This document shows, piece by piece, positions 34,850 through 46,815 of a stretch of DNA of 64,000 nt. The notes below the pieces were generated by a model. It ran no database searches. It was not told the origin of the DNA and saw only the letters and a program-made list of their open reading frames with translations. Source of the stretch: Augochlora pura (lineage: Eukaryota > Arthropoda > Insecta > Hymenoptera > Halictidae); NCBI RefSeq assembly GCF_028453695.1, contig NC_135777.1, positions 1,736,001-1,800,000 of the forward strand, in the 5' to 3' direction. The translations under genes and the position numbers were made by a program. Every line of letters begins with the position of its first letter. The stretch's first letter is position 1.

Positions 34850-35240
34850 TAGTAATAATAATGTACAATTATAGTAATAATATAAAGTTAAGTGGTAATA
34901 TAGAATTAAATACTAATGTATAGAGTCAAGTAATAATTTAAAGTGAAATAATAATATAAATTTAAATAGTAATGTAAAGTTGAATAGTAATATAAATTGA
35001 AATAGTAATATAAAATTAAAAAGTAGTATAAAATTGAATAGTAATGTAAAATTAAATAGTAATATATAGATTAATATGGTAATACAAAGTTAAGCAGTAA
35101 TATAAAGTGAAATAGTAATATATATTAAACAGTAATATAGCATTGAATAGTAATGTAACATTAAATAGTAACGTAACATTAAAGAGTAATATAAAATTAA
35201 TACAACATTAAATATTAATATAAAATCAAACGTTAGTGTA
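34850..35240. repeat. About 18-bp degenerate AT tandem repeat
   Basis: Roughly twenty copies of AATAGTAATATAAAATTA-like units with frequent small indels. Older and more diverged than the other arrays here. Confidence 0.85.
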
Positions 35241-36420
35241 AAGTTAGTACAGTAAAAGCTCAATGGAGTCGTCTCCCTCGGATAATTTATGAGCCGTGAT
35301 TATTCTAACATACTCATCATCCTCTTTTATCGCAGTCGTCGTCGAGACGCGATCCTGAAAAAAACATTCTAAAGGAAACAGGTCGATAGCTATCGGAATA
35401 ATTTGCGAGGAAAAATAAATCTTGCCGGTGTAAAAGCTCGGGTCACAGAGTCCACGGAACTCGGTGTAAATGAGTTTAAAATATACGGAAATGGGAGGGG
35501 ACGCAAGCTGGAAATTACTTTTGGCTGCTTTAATATAGATTGGACGCAATTAATTTGTCGGCGCGGCTCTGTGGCTACAGTTTCGCGATTTTATTTCCGC
35601 AACTGCAATTTCGATTTTGGCGGACAGTGACATTGAATTAGATTCGTATTTGCCGTGATATCTAATATCTGCTCCAAATTCCGCGTGTATTTCCGTCAGC
35701 TGGATTAAATGTGCGATCAAATTTAATCGTTATTGCCGGGCTTGCGGATCCTCCTGCAGCTACGGCGTGCCCCGGATTAACGAGCCTCTGTAAAATTGAT
35801 GTTTCCGAGAAGTTCGGCACGACAGTCGCAATTCTTCTTCGGTATTTAATGGAATCTGCATGCGCCGACTAGATTCGCGCGTTATAAATATCTTTGTTAA
35901 ATCTACCGACGGAATGAGAAACGCGCGCGAAGACAGCTTCGCGTCGGACGGAATACAATGGCGCGACTTCAATGAAAATTGGACCGTTCATTTCGCATAC
36001 GGTGCCAGTCCATTTACTGTTGCTTCGTGAAAATTAAAGGTTAGCACATTAGTCGAGAGAGAAATATTAATGAAATTTGCGTTAACGGCGTTTCCACTAA
36101 TTGATCAGTGTGTAATTTGATTGTGTTAATTTATTTCAGGCTGTCGAAAGTAATCAATAACGTTGGCAATATTATAAAGTAATATATTAATGTAATAATA
36201 ATGTAATAAATAATAATAAGTCTAAGAACATGATATTAATACTAATATCATTAGCATTATAATATTAAAATATATATTCGCGTCCAGTAAATGTAGTTGC
36301 ACCACTTTCATAATTAGTCTGTTGGAAAAATCATTTAATTTCAGCGATGGAAAATTTAATATCGCTTCAAATGAATTTTGCAGAAATTTTGTTTAGAAAC
36401 AGTAACGAGAAATAAAGTAG
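35241..36420. other. GC-balanced, then AT-rich non-coding sequence
   Basis: No recognised gene. Several overlapping chance frames of up to about 100 codons. Confidence 0.35.
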
Positions 36421-36424
36421 GTGT

Positions 36425-36610
36425 ATATTTGTAATATAATATATCTATAGTATAATATCCATAATATAATATCTACAAAATAATACATCTTATAATATAT
36501 CTATAATATAACATATCTATAACATAATATCTATAAAATAATAGATATTATAATATATTTGCAACATAATATATCGATAATATAATATATTATAAATATA
36601 TAACATCTAA
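36425..36610. repeat. ATAATATCTATAATATA low-complexity tract
   Basis: Degenerate repeats of TATAATATATCTATAATATAA. No gene. Confidence 0.8.
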
Positions 36611-39439
36611 TCAATTAAATATATTAACATCTACAAGAAACAATATAAAATAATGCATCTATAATGACAGAAAAGTTCACTACCAAATAATAGATCAGTA
36701 AACCCTTACCACATTAACAATCATAAATAAAAACTTATAAATAAAAAGTTCATTCTAACCTAGTCACAAATTAAGCAAAATATCTCCTTTCAAAAAAAGA
36801 ATTAAAAACACACCGCTTTCAAAATAAACGGCGCAATGAACAGTGCGCGAGATCCGAGAGCTACCTGACCAGGTGGTTGAATGTTAAATCAAATGGAATA
36901 CGGTCGCAACGCTGCGGTTAATATACTAAAATTAACCATAGAATTAAAATGAATAGAATATTAGATCGGCGGGAGCCCCTCGCGAAGACAATCAATGTTG
37001 CATCAAACGGAATGCTGTAATAATGTTTTAATTATTCGCCGGGCGGGTCGCGCCGCAAGGAGCCCTCTGTCAAGATAATTTGCCAAAGCAACGCACTCGA
37101 GGGAGAGGAAAAAAAATGGCCGGATCCTTTGTGAGAATGACTGCAGCTTATTGTTAGCTAAAATGGAACGGCGTAGCGAGAGAGAGAAAGAGAGAGAGAG
37201 ATAGGGTGGGTAAGAGAGGGAGGGAAGGGAGAGAGGCCCGTTGAAGCTGTTCCGACTCGTGCGCAAAAGAGATTGCGGATTATCGTGACAGATCTTGATG
37301 CTCTCGGGGATCAAAGATGCGGTGGGTAAAACTCCTCAAGGTTCCTACAGACAATTCCCAGTGTTTTGCATAAAGCCGGAGGGAAAAGTTGCTGGAAATA
37401 CGGAGGTGGCCGCGGCCGCGGCGCAAAGCTCGTTAAGTGGGAGAACGGATAATGAGGTACTCGATCAAAATCATTAAATAAATAGAGGATACATCACTCT
37501 CTCCGTCGGCCAAAGAATTACCAAGTATTGTTCGCCGGGGACTCGTTGCCAAGAAAAAGCTCGTGTATCACTCTATCGTTGAATTAATACAGCTTCCCGG
37601 CATCCTTTGAAAATGCTAGGCAAGAAGTTCCACCGCGAACGCTGAAACTTACGAATATGCTTTAGCCGTCGGAAAAGTTTTCATTGAAATGTCGACAAAG
37701 TCTCGTTGCTTTTCGACGTAATTATAGACTAAATACGTCCAAGCGGTTTTCTACGGTTTTTCTTCGAGTGATGGGGGTAATAATAATTTAAGCGAACGAC
37801 ACTATTATTGCGTTTTGTATGCGCAGTTTGTCGATGTAATCTATATATATATATAGTTTATGTACGAAATATGTACAAATCGCATACGAAACATATATGA
37901 TGAGATTGATCTGTGACTATAAATTTTTAATAAATCAAGAGGCCATGTAGGTGTTGTTACGACTGCAGGGAGAAAATTCACATCGCCTAACCGCTCGATT
38001 TAATCCGTGCCGCGCGGTAACGTGAAAGTTCACTTTAATTTAAGGAAGTCGAGCCTGGCAGAGGCGACGAGCTTCTCGTCGCCGGTCCTCCGGCTGAATT
38101 ATCATTCGGGAATTTATAACATATTTCGCGGGAATGTTGACGCGGTGTTGCGACGTAACAACAAGCTACGAGCGTTGAAAGCAACAGGATATCCCAGGCC
38201 GCAGCGTTCACGCGGTTTATTACGGTTTTAATGATCGGCGAAGTAGCTCTGGAAAGTCGGGAATGTTACACGGTTTGCGAACGATGATAGCCGGATACTG
38301 CGTGGTTTTCACGATTTTAACGAGGGCGTTGTCGAAAACGTTCGATACGGAATCGTAGAATGGGCCCGTTAGTGTAACAGAAACGGTTCGTTAATTATCG
38401 AGTCGCCGGCGCGGCGGTTTCCGTTCGGAAAATTTCGCTCGGGAATATTTCGAAGCTCTCCGTCCGGGAAGAGTTTAATTCAATGAATATATTTCGGTAT
38501 ACTTTGCTAAAATATCAGCGATAAACAACCGCGTATTACCGCGAATCGCCGGGAATGGAATATAAAATTCTGCCGCGTAAAAAGTCCGAATATTTATTCC
38601 AGCCCCGGGAACTCAAAATAAACGTTCAGCTCTCTCTCTCTCTCTCCCTCTCTCTCTCTCTCTCTCGTTCTACTTTCTTTTCATCGATCAAAATGTTAAC
38701 GACTATCGCGGCGAGAGAAGTGCAGCAGAACTTTGGACGGTGGCATTTGCGGTTGCATAATTCACGTCAAGCGAGTTCTTCAGAAAAGTTAATAAACTTT
38801 AAGTTGGATTTTCTCGAAAACGGAAATCTGGATAAAAATATGTTATATAACATTTCTTTCTTATTTTTCTACGTAGAATCAACTGAGCAGAGGTTGCAAT
38901 ACGATTTCTGGCTCACCCGGTATATAGAAACAAAAATGTACGCTCCCTTTAGTAAGCTCGAAAGCGAGCGAAATAAATTCGAAATTTACAGTGACGGATT
39001 TTGTTTTTGTTAATCGCTTACAGTCGAGCGATACATTATTTTCGAGAAAGTTCTCAGATTGTTAAGTTTGTCAAGTAAATTGTCGATTAATAGAGCTTTT
39101 CTATGTACTTGTTCAATTACCTATGTGTCGAATAAAGGCGATCGTAGCAAATGGGAAACAAGTGTTTTCAGTTTATCAAAATTGTAAGCGTTATTAACAT
39201 TAATTTATAGTACATTCATCTATGGTACATTAATTTACAATACACTAATTTATAGTGCATTAATCAATTACAATACATTAACTTATAGTACATTAACTAA
39301 TCACGATACATTGATGTATAGTACATTAAAATTAATTCATATAGTACACCGTTTTTCATATAACTTGTCTTGATCATCGACTTGTTATTATATTAGAAAA
39401 ATATTTGCGTTTTAAACGATTGTGATATCGATTCTTACT
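36611..39439. other. Mixed non-coding sequence with microsatellites
   Basis: AT-rich to 36830, then moderately GC-rich, with a GA tract at about 37170-37230, an (AT)n at 37845, a (CT)n at 38629-38666 and, at 39200-39345, a TACATTAATTTATAG-like degenerate repeat. Nothing in the open frames (up to 152 codons, 38555-39013) is recognisable. Confidence 0.35.
38629..38666. repeat. (CT)n microsatellite
   Basis: CT repeat with one CCC interruption. Confidence 0.95.
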
Positions 39440-39723
39440 CTAACCCTTTACGCTCGAAGCCATTTTGATTCTAGATCCAAAATATTTTCGCATCACGTAC
39501 AATATTTCCCTTTCATATAATCATATTTTACTGCAATCTATGCATAAGAAATTTATTTCAAAGAACTCTCTAAACTGTAATTGTTATATAAAATTATATA
39601 TATAAGAACAAATTTGATTTGATTGTGTTCAGAACAACTTCGATGACATAAAAATTTGATTAGAACATCCTATAATATTCTCGAGTGCTGCCTCAGATTC
39701 GCCATTCGAGGGCAAAGGGTTAA
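39440..39723. mobile_element. Complete TTAA MITE (CTCGAA family), opposite orientation to 24612
   Basis: Left end CTAACCCTTTACGCTCGAAG (first T changed to C). Right end from the other side TTAACCCTTTGCCCTCGAAT then GGCGAATCTGAGGC. The right-end sequence continues CTAATCAAATTTTTATG as in 24612. It is a 284-bp AT-rich element without an open frame. Confidence 0.8.
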
Positions 39724-40062
39724 CCATCGCGCGTGGTTAACGTTACCTCTAGACACGGTGAAGTAGTTCGTGACCGCCTCTGGTCAGACACAGAGTGCCT
39801 TTCCCATTACTTTGAAACGCTTCTCCCTCCTTTCCGCGTTTCATTCCCGAAGTAATTAATCTTACGGCCGGCTGCCACATAAATCTCAATCGAAACGGTC
39901 TCGCAAAAATACAATCCCTTAATCAATCGCAGTCCTGTCTGATTAAACACGCTAAATACCGACGCCACGGAGCGCTGACTAATCCGCTGGCTAAACGCAG
40001 CCGCGATCGACGAATCCGCCAGCCAAAAATTCAATTCCCACTGCGGCGCGCATAATGGATGC

Positions 40063-40200
40063 TGTTCCGTTGTCAGAAAAGAACATCTTGTTGTATTTTA
40101 TGTCATCGCAATCATCCGTCTTTCCAAACCATAAACGAGGAATTACGTTTCACGAAATCATAGGTCCCGATGACATCAAATTACTGTAGCAGCAGTATTC
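40063..40200. repeat. Dispersed repeat, copy A (truncated at a TTAA)
   Basis: Begins TGTTCCGTT, then CAGAAAAGAACATCTTGTTG and TATGTCATCGCAATCATCCG. It matches copies at 50807 and 61439. It stops exactly at TTAA, where the TTAA element at 40201 begins; the other copies carry on TTAATAGGTCGTC from the same point. Confidence 0.8.
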
Positions 40201-40307
40201 TTAACCCGTTGACGTATTTTGACGAGTCCGACTCGCGATGGATATCACTGGTAATAAATAATTAAATATGGATGTTATTCTGTTTTTTAAAATTAGAATA
40301 AACTAAG
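40201..40307 (+). mobile_element. TTAA-element left end (GAGTC family) inserted in repeat copy A
   Basis: TTAACCCGTTGACGTATTTT then the odd palindrome CGAGTCCGACTCG (40223-40235). The continuation GGTAATAAATAATTAAATAT and GTTATTCTGTTTTTTAAAAT matches the end at 3668. It may pair with the right end at 41332-41335; see that entry. Confidence 0.75.
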
Positions 40308-41164
40308 TCCGCAAAATGCTCCGTCTCCTCGGGGATCGCGCAAGGCACTCGTGAAATCCATTAAAATCGAATCGCAGCGGATCCGGGGGCTCGACCGAAA
40401 AGAAGCTCGACGCTTTTTTCGGCCAGGCGGGTTCGATTTAATCGTCGCGACGCATCGGGACGGCCGGGGCGAGGATTTGCAATTACGTTTCTCTAATTCC
40501 TCCCGACGATGGCTGGGCGCGGCGACAGAGACCGGACGGCGAGCGTTCCGCTTTTATCGCGCGACCGGGGGGCCCGCTTATTTATCGATGGCTCGTAAAA
40601 GAGCGGCCGGCAAACGGCTCATAAACGAGCCTCCAATAAAACCGGCGAGCCTCTCGCCTCCCTTTCGCACCCTGCCGCCGTCCCCGAACCCTTTCGCCGG
40701 GCCCCCGTTTTCCAACGCGCGCCCCCTCCGCCCCCGTCTCGCGCACAAGCCCCGCTCGGCGAGCGGGAATCGTTAGGCGGAAATTTCGAACCTCCGCCCT
40801 CGTAAATTTCGACCATGAATTTTTACGACGCGCGGCCCCCGCGCTCTCTCGGCCCGTTTCGTAACGGCGTCGAACCCGAAACAACTCCCCGCCCCTCCCA
40901 CTCGTCCCTCTTCTGGCTCCCCGCCCGCGCCCTCTATCACCCAGTACACGACGATTTCCTGTAATTCAATGACAACCGCGTGCGCGGGAAACGTTCTGCG
41001 AACTTCTTCGCCGCCGTCTACCGGGGGTGGTGTTCCGTTACAGGACGAATCTAGTCTTTACAGCCGTCGTTACCATTCTAAACACCCTGTTCCGTTGCAC
41101 GGCGAAATTATTCTTCACAGCAATCACTACAGTCATAAAAACAAGCACAGCACAATCTTCAAAT
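40308..41164. other. GC-rich block between two TTAA ends
   Basis: Strongly CpG-rich (for example around 40670-40750) with frames on both strands up to 141 codons and no domain. Its composition contrasts sharply with the AT-rich ends of the flanking element. Either host DNA lies between two separate insertions, or the element carries captured host sequence. Confidence 0.4.
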
Positions 41165-41335
41165 AGCCTCTTAATAAAGAATAAAATTCTAATCCCTTGT
41201 TGTTAATATTTAAGCATTTATGTATATTCAGGCATTGAATATACATTGAATATTCTGTTCCTTGTAAGAAATTATGTCAATTGAAAAATTCCTAGTCGCA
41301 GTAACTGTGATGAGAATGGTACGTCAAGGGGTTAA
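41165..41335 (-). mobile_element. TTAA-element right end (GAGTC family)
   Basis: On the opposite strand TTAACCCCTTGACGTACCAT, matching the left end at 40201 for 15 of the first 16 bases. Internal TAAAATTCTAATCCCTTGTT matches 9718 in the element at 9571. The TTAA is at 41332-41335. Confidence 0.7.
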
Positions 41336-41928
41336 AATCGAACGACTTCTTTCGAATTGTACCAATTGATACGAATTTTTCTCAGACGATGCGCAGACTA
41401 GTTCGTTAGACATCGACCGAGAAATCATGAAGTCGCAAACGTGGTGACCGTGGTCAGAATTAAATGCGTTCGCGGCATCGAGTGCTAATTGAAATTTGTA
41501 CATTGTTATCGGTTTGTCGCGTGGTCGCTCGTTAAACCATGGCACCGTTCGCGGAAGCACGCGTTTGATGGGCCGCAGGAATGGTAGACTCGCGGCCAGG
41601 TAATTCATTGGTGGATCATTTTATTACGGTGGGCTTAATGCGGGGAAAATCGCCTGGGGATCGATGGTCGCACCCCTTCATTCCTGTCAAATGTAGAATC
41701 GCTGCAGAATCGCCTCGTCCTATACGCAATTAGCTCGACTTTTGTTCCTACGGCCACGTGGCGTCGACCTCGCATTGCGCACGAAAGATTCTGTATAGAA
41801 GATACCCAAGATACTCCATAAAAATTCCGTGTCTTCTTCGACAAATTGTTAAAGTTTAGTTTTCCGATGGTATATTTTGCTAGCAGTGTGGTATTAGAGT
41901 GATATAGCTTGATAGTGGTGATAGAGAA
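41336..41928. other. GC-balanced non-coding sequence
   Basis: No recognised gene. A GTAATT donor-like site follows GCGGCCAG at about 41599, without coding support. Confidence 0.3.
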
Positions 41929-43025
41929 TTAACCCTTTGCGATAAAGTAGCATCGCCGAAATTGTTATACCACGTTCCAAGATTATTTTTATATTGTCCA
42001 AGTTTAGATTTGAAATAGTCCGTCGATCTCACTTGACGCACTGTACGGACTTAGGCCAATTCTAGCGCCATTGCGGATAGTATAGCCATACTGACTTACT
42101 CAGAAAAATTCGCCGATTTTCTTCAGCCGTACCAGAATCGTAAATTAATAAATTTGTCGATTAAATACTAAACGAACTCTCTAAAATGGCATCGACCAAA
42201 TCGACCGTAGCCTAAATCAAAACGGAGACGTAAGATGGGACGACCATGTACGCGTTGCAAACATTTTGATATAGATCGATGCGTGAAGTAGTTCGAAGTG
42301 TTCCATCTGAAAGCGACGCGTTCATCGAAAGAGCGTAATTCGTTCTCGCGATCCCCGAGTCTGCGCGATGAGATATTCGTATCTCGTATCGTAAGTTTGC
42401 GGAAGGGAAAGCTTTCGGATCTGGTTGTCCGGTTCTCGGCCAGTGATATGGGTCAATGACGGATCAGCCGCAATGGAATTTCTCCCATTCTACGTGCTCG
42501 ATCAATGTAGAAAACCCGGCGGCGGTGTCCGAAGCCTTGTATCCATCTTCAAAATACCGTGGCTACGGGAAATCTGATAAAGTAACCTCGGTGTGAGAAA
42601 ACTTTGCAATACTTGGCGCTACGTTCGCCGGCAAGTTCATCGATACGGTTAACATCGAGCACCGTCGACGTTATCAGACTCTGTTTAGTCTGTATTTAAC
42701 GGTCTGTTTCTAAACTCGCACACGAGTGTCCGCAGTAGCCAAATTAACCCTTTGCACTCGAAGCCATTTTAACCTTAGATCCGAAATTGCTATTTTCACC
42801 AGCAGTAGTATAGTACTTAGTATAATTTGTGCATGTGAAATTGAGTCGTGTGACTCGTAAAACTGTTACGCTTTTAACAGAAGGATCTGTAATAATGTCA
42901 ACATTATTTTGTTAATTATGTAACAATTTTCATTGGCGCTTCAAAAGCGCCACTCGAGTGAAAGGGGTTAAATGGTATTCTACGGTCGCGTCGACGCGCA
43001 TTTTATTTGTACGTCAAAGGGTTAA
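41929..43025. mobile_element. Possible 1.1-kb TTAA element containing a nested MITE
   Basis: Left end TTAACCCTTTGCGATAAAGT at 41929; right end TTAACCCTTTGACGTACAAA, read from 43025. The ends agree for 11 bases only. The perfect palindrome CGCGTCGACGCG (42987-42998) lies just inside the right end. The MITE 42744-42971 sits within. The interior (42000-42740) is GC-balanced with no frame I recognise. The ends could belong to two different elements. Confidence 0.35.
42744..42971. mobile_element. Complete TTAA MITE (CTCGAA family)
   Basis: TTAA at 42744-42747 and 42968-42971. Ends TTAACCCTTTGCACTCGAAG and, from the other side, TTAACCCCTTTCACTCGAGT. Inside the right end are CACTCGAGTG (42951-42960, perfect palindrome) and the hairpin GGCGCTTCAAAAGCGCC (42935-42951). 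It is 228 bp and non-coding. Confidence 0.85.
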
Positions 43026-43560
43026 CTACTAAAGCTTTCATAAGTTACTGCTATTATTTATTTATATTCATTATAATGAATATAAATGTTTGGAAATATT
43101 AATAATGCATAGGAGATATATAAAGTAGAACAATTGCTCCGTATGGTTATATTTTTTTTGTATTATTTTTATATTTTCTTTTTTATTTTCCGTCATACAA
43201 AAGCGCCAGAGCGATTTTATCAAATTTTGACGGTCAATGGCGGGCAAATTTCGTTCCTTTATCAATGTTTTATATAAAATAATACACGGTGCACTTTTGC
43301 AAAACCTGATCCAGCATATTTTCAGCCAGTTTGCCATTTCTCCGTTAATATTTTTACCCGTTTTTGAATCGCGTTTTGTAGATTTTTTTATTTAAACGAA
43401 ATTCTCTCGTTTCATTTCCTCTAATATAAATATTATTTTTTTTCTCTACATTGTTTTGTAACGTCATAATAATTCTCTGGTTTGTACAAGAAACTCTATT
43501 TCATAATGTTCGTCATCTATTTCCATGGAAATTGGACTTACACCACTTTTATACTAAATT
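43026..43560. other. AT-rich non-coding sequence
   Basis: No gene recognised. The minus frame at 43071-43337 (88 codons) has no known domain. Confidence 0.35.
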
Positions 43561-43569
43561 GCTGTACGT

Positions 43570-44065
43570 CATTTCTTTTACAGGTCAATATTAAATGGAA
43601 CGAAGCACTAACATTTTTTAAGCTATTAAATATTACCTGGTTGTATCATAAATTATATTTTAAATTAAACAAATCATTGGCCTTTTTGAAGATATTAAAT
43701 ATTAGCTGTTTATAATAAAATTTGTATTTTAAACTAAACAAAGCATTGGCGCTTTTCGAGATATTAAACATAAACTTGTTATAATATAATTTACATTTTA
43801 GATTGAACAAAGCATTGGCATTTCTTGAGATATTAAATATAAACTAGTTATAACATAATTTATATTTTAGATGAAATAAAGCATTGGCTTTCATCAAGAT
43901 ATTAAATATGCACTAATTACATTATAATTTATATTTCAAATTGAACAAAGCGCTGACATTTCTCAAGATACTAAATATCAACTACTTACAACACAACTTA
44001 TATGTTAAATTGAACAAAGCACTGCAATTTCTCAAGATATTAAATACTAACCAGTTTCAAATAAA
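43570..44065 (+). repeat. 69-bp tandem repeat, period divisible by three
   Basis: Seven copies at an exact 69-base period; the reference word (ATTGG or its variant) starts at 43607, 43676, 43745, 43814, 43883, 43952 and 44021. One + strand frame reads about LNKALTFLKILNINYL in most units, but stop codons interrupt several copies, so this is a minisatellite and not a gene. The lack of indels keeps the phase. Confidence 0.9.
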
Positions 44066-45600
44066 AAGTTTACGCCAAACAAATAATAAAATTATACGAT
44101 ATCTCACTAAAACAAAAATGGTCCTACACCATTTTCAAAATAAAGGGTCCACATAACAACTACCATCCTACACATTTTTAATCCGGTGCCACAATTAATT
44201 GGCACGATAATTGGTCATCTACTCTGCATCGTAGTACAGTCAACGATGCGTCAACAATCCCGAAATGTTGTGTCGGCCGATATGCGCTCTGTAAAAGGAC
44301 GCGCAGCAACAGAGTGCAAAAAGGAAGAAAAGATTGAAAGGAGACACACGAGGGCGCGCATGCAAGGTCCGAACGGCAATCGCATCAAACAAAAGTAGTT
44401 ATATTCACGTTCCGTTTCAGTTCGCGTGTCATTGTTTCGGATCGGTTATCGGTCGGTGCCTCGGCGCGCAATAATACAACGGGACGATAATCGGCCACTC
44501 GATTCCGTTTACACTCCTTTGGGTTCTTTCGCGTTCATTCATGCCGGCTCGGGGAGTTGGCCATTTTTCGCAGCGATCGTTCGCCGTAGATCCGGCTTTG
44601 CAGCTAATACCCCTTAGCAATGCGAGAAAAAAAAACGAGTCCCAGCGTACACTGCGCGAGGCAGCCTCTCCGCTGAAAGCAATTGCTTCGCTTGATCCAC
44701 CCTTAAAAAAGGGAACGGAAGGGGGAGGCGGTAGGAGGAAGAGAGAAACAGAGGCAGAGAGAGAAAGGGTGAGAGAAAAAGATAGAGCGAGACTGAGAGA
44801 GAGAGAGAGAATATTGTCCAGAGGGAGAAACGATCTCGAAACACGTTCGCAGCCACTCGGCCCGGTATTTACTTTCCGTTCGGAGTCGAACTCCGCTAAT
44901 TCGAGCCGAGGACCGGGGTACTCTTTCACTCCGGAATGAATCTAATCTCGCAGCTACCCCCTCGGCCACCAGCCGCCATCCTCCTTCTCCCTATCTCTCT
45001 CTCTCTTTCTCTTTCTCTGCACCTCCAGCTCCGGTTCCCTACGTCGGGCCGAACGAACGATCGTTTTTTGTTACGCTCGAGCGGCCGCGCCGCGTGGACT
45101 GTCCGGATTTTCAGACGTCGTAGTCAGAGTAGAAAACTTTACGGAAATGGAAAAAGTCTTGGAGGATTCCGCTGCCCCACCCCCTGGACCCCCGTGAACG
45201 TCCTGCCACCGCCACACCGCCCCCCCCCTGCCACTGCCACGCCGCCCCCAGGAAAACGGTGGGGGTTATTCTTGCTTCTCTCCGGCGCGGCGGACCGGCA
45301 AAAAGTCGATACGCTACTGCGGCGGATTTTCGACGACGCGGCTGACTTTCACGGAAGGATGCAATCCATGGGGAAACGAGTGGTCCACCCTGCGGAAATC
45401 TCGCGGGGTCTTTGTCAGCAAGCGGCGGCGCGAGCCGGAGAGACTATCGCGAGAGCCTTCTGCGCTGCGATTTTCTCGATGGGATCGCTCCACGGTCGCA
45501 CCTCTAGCTTACGGAGGAATTAACTCGTTCCCGGATTTTAACACGTATTTGACCGGTGATTTCTTGCACCTTTTTGAGAGGAATATGCGTTGTTGATATG
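44066..45600. other. GC-rich non-coding block with GA/CT tracts
   Basis: CpG-rich from about 44400. A GA-rich tract (44742-44815) and a CT tract (44990-45017) dominate. The longest frame (44936-45523, 195 codons) passes through the CT tract and a GCCACCGCCAC proline repeat and has no recognisable domain. Confidence 0.4.
44742..44815. repeat. GA-rich microsatellite
   Basis: Imperfect (GA)n with AAAG and GAGAC interruptions. Confidence 0.85.
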
Positions 45601-46439
45601 ATGTGGAATTATATGTTATTTTATATTTGGTATTTTATGTTATGTTTATTCTATATTTTGTAGTCTATGTTCTACATTCTACATTCTCTGTTCTATGCCC
45701 TCAATCATATATCCTATATTCTATATTTTATATTCTCAGTTCAATATTCAATATTCAATATTGTTCTAGTAAATCGAAAATAATATAATACAGTATAGTA
45801 ACAAATAATATAAGACAATATAGTAATAAATAATACAATGCAATATAATAATTAATAATAAATAATCGACAATTGTTTTAGTCGATCAGAAGAAGCATAA
45901 ACTACTCGAAAACATCCTCCGCCCATCAATAATTACAACAAATTCAAAGCAACGCAACACAATGCTGAAAATCATCTAAAACGAGCTCGCAATTCAACAG
46001 TCAACCTATTAATTTTCATCATAAACCCATCAAATCCGCAGTCTATCATGTCACAGATTGCTCGCATTATTCGAAATAAATCGTTCGTCCAGAGATCGTC
46101 GAATAATACGAATAATTGAAAGCATTCAAAGCATCAGTGAGTCACCAGGGTTGTTGTTGTCGGGGGGGGATTAAAAATTCCACGTTGTCACACCGGATCC
46201 TGCAGTTCCAGGACGATCTCGGGCGCCCAGACGCATCTAGCGCATCGTTGACTGTTTTATCCGCACAAACAGTTAGTGGCCAACTCGCGCAAACCTCTCA
46301 AGATACACAGCCGTGTCGTGAGCGTCGTCGTTGATGCCCGGAACTTTTTCTGCAAACTCGAAGGTACTAACAAAGCGCGCGGTTAGTCGGTTGCGCGCGC
46401 TATGCAGGATTTATTTAATTTAGTGGCCGAGGTGTGCGA
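45601..46439. other. AT-rich low-complexity, then unique sequence
   Basis: TTCTATATTTTATATTCT-like words to 45780, an ATAATACAATGCAATATA-like tract to 45860, then unique DNA. No gene recognised. Confidence 0.4.
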
Positions 46440-46815
46440 CGTCGTCGTCTCTCTTGCCTCTCTGCCCCTTTCTCTGACTCTCTCCCTCTCTCTCTCGTTC
46501 TTTCTGCCTTTCTCTGTCTTTCTCTGCTTCTCTCTCTCTCTCTCTCTCTCTCACTAATTCTGGTTTCCACTAACTCTCTAACTTTTTCTCTCTAACTCTC
46601 TAGCTTACTCTCTCTCATTCTCTAACTTACTCTCTTTAACTCTCTGGCGTTCTCGCTCTAACTCTCTAGCTATCTCTATTTAACTCTCTCAGACTTTCCC
46701 TCTCTAACTCTCTAGCTTTCTCTCTCTAACTCTTTAACATCCTCTCTCTAACTCTCTATCTTTCTCTCTTCAACTCTCTCTCTCTCTCCCCGTCTTTCTC
46801 TATCTCTCTCTCCAG
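46440..46815. repeat. CTCTCTAACTCTCTAGCTT pyrimidine-rich array
   Basis: About 375 bases of C and T with periodic AACTCTCTAG units, a degenerate minisatellite of roughly 19-22 bases. The strand asymmetry could favour triplex formation. Confidence 0.85.

Noticed and set aside
44936..45523. 195-codon + strand frame
   Set aside because: It runs through a CT microsatellite (Leu-Ser repeat) and a proline-coding C-rich run, and shows no recognisable domain.
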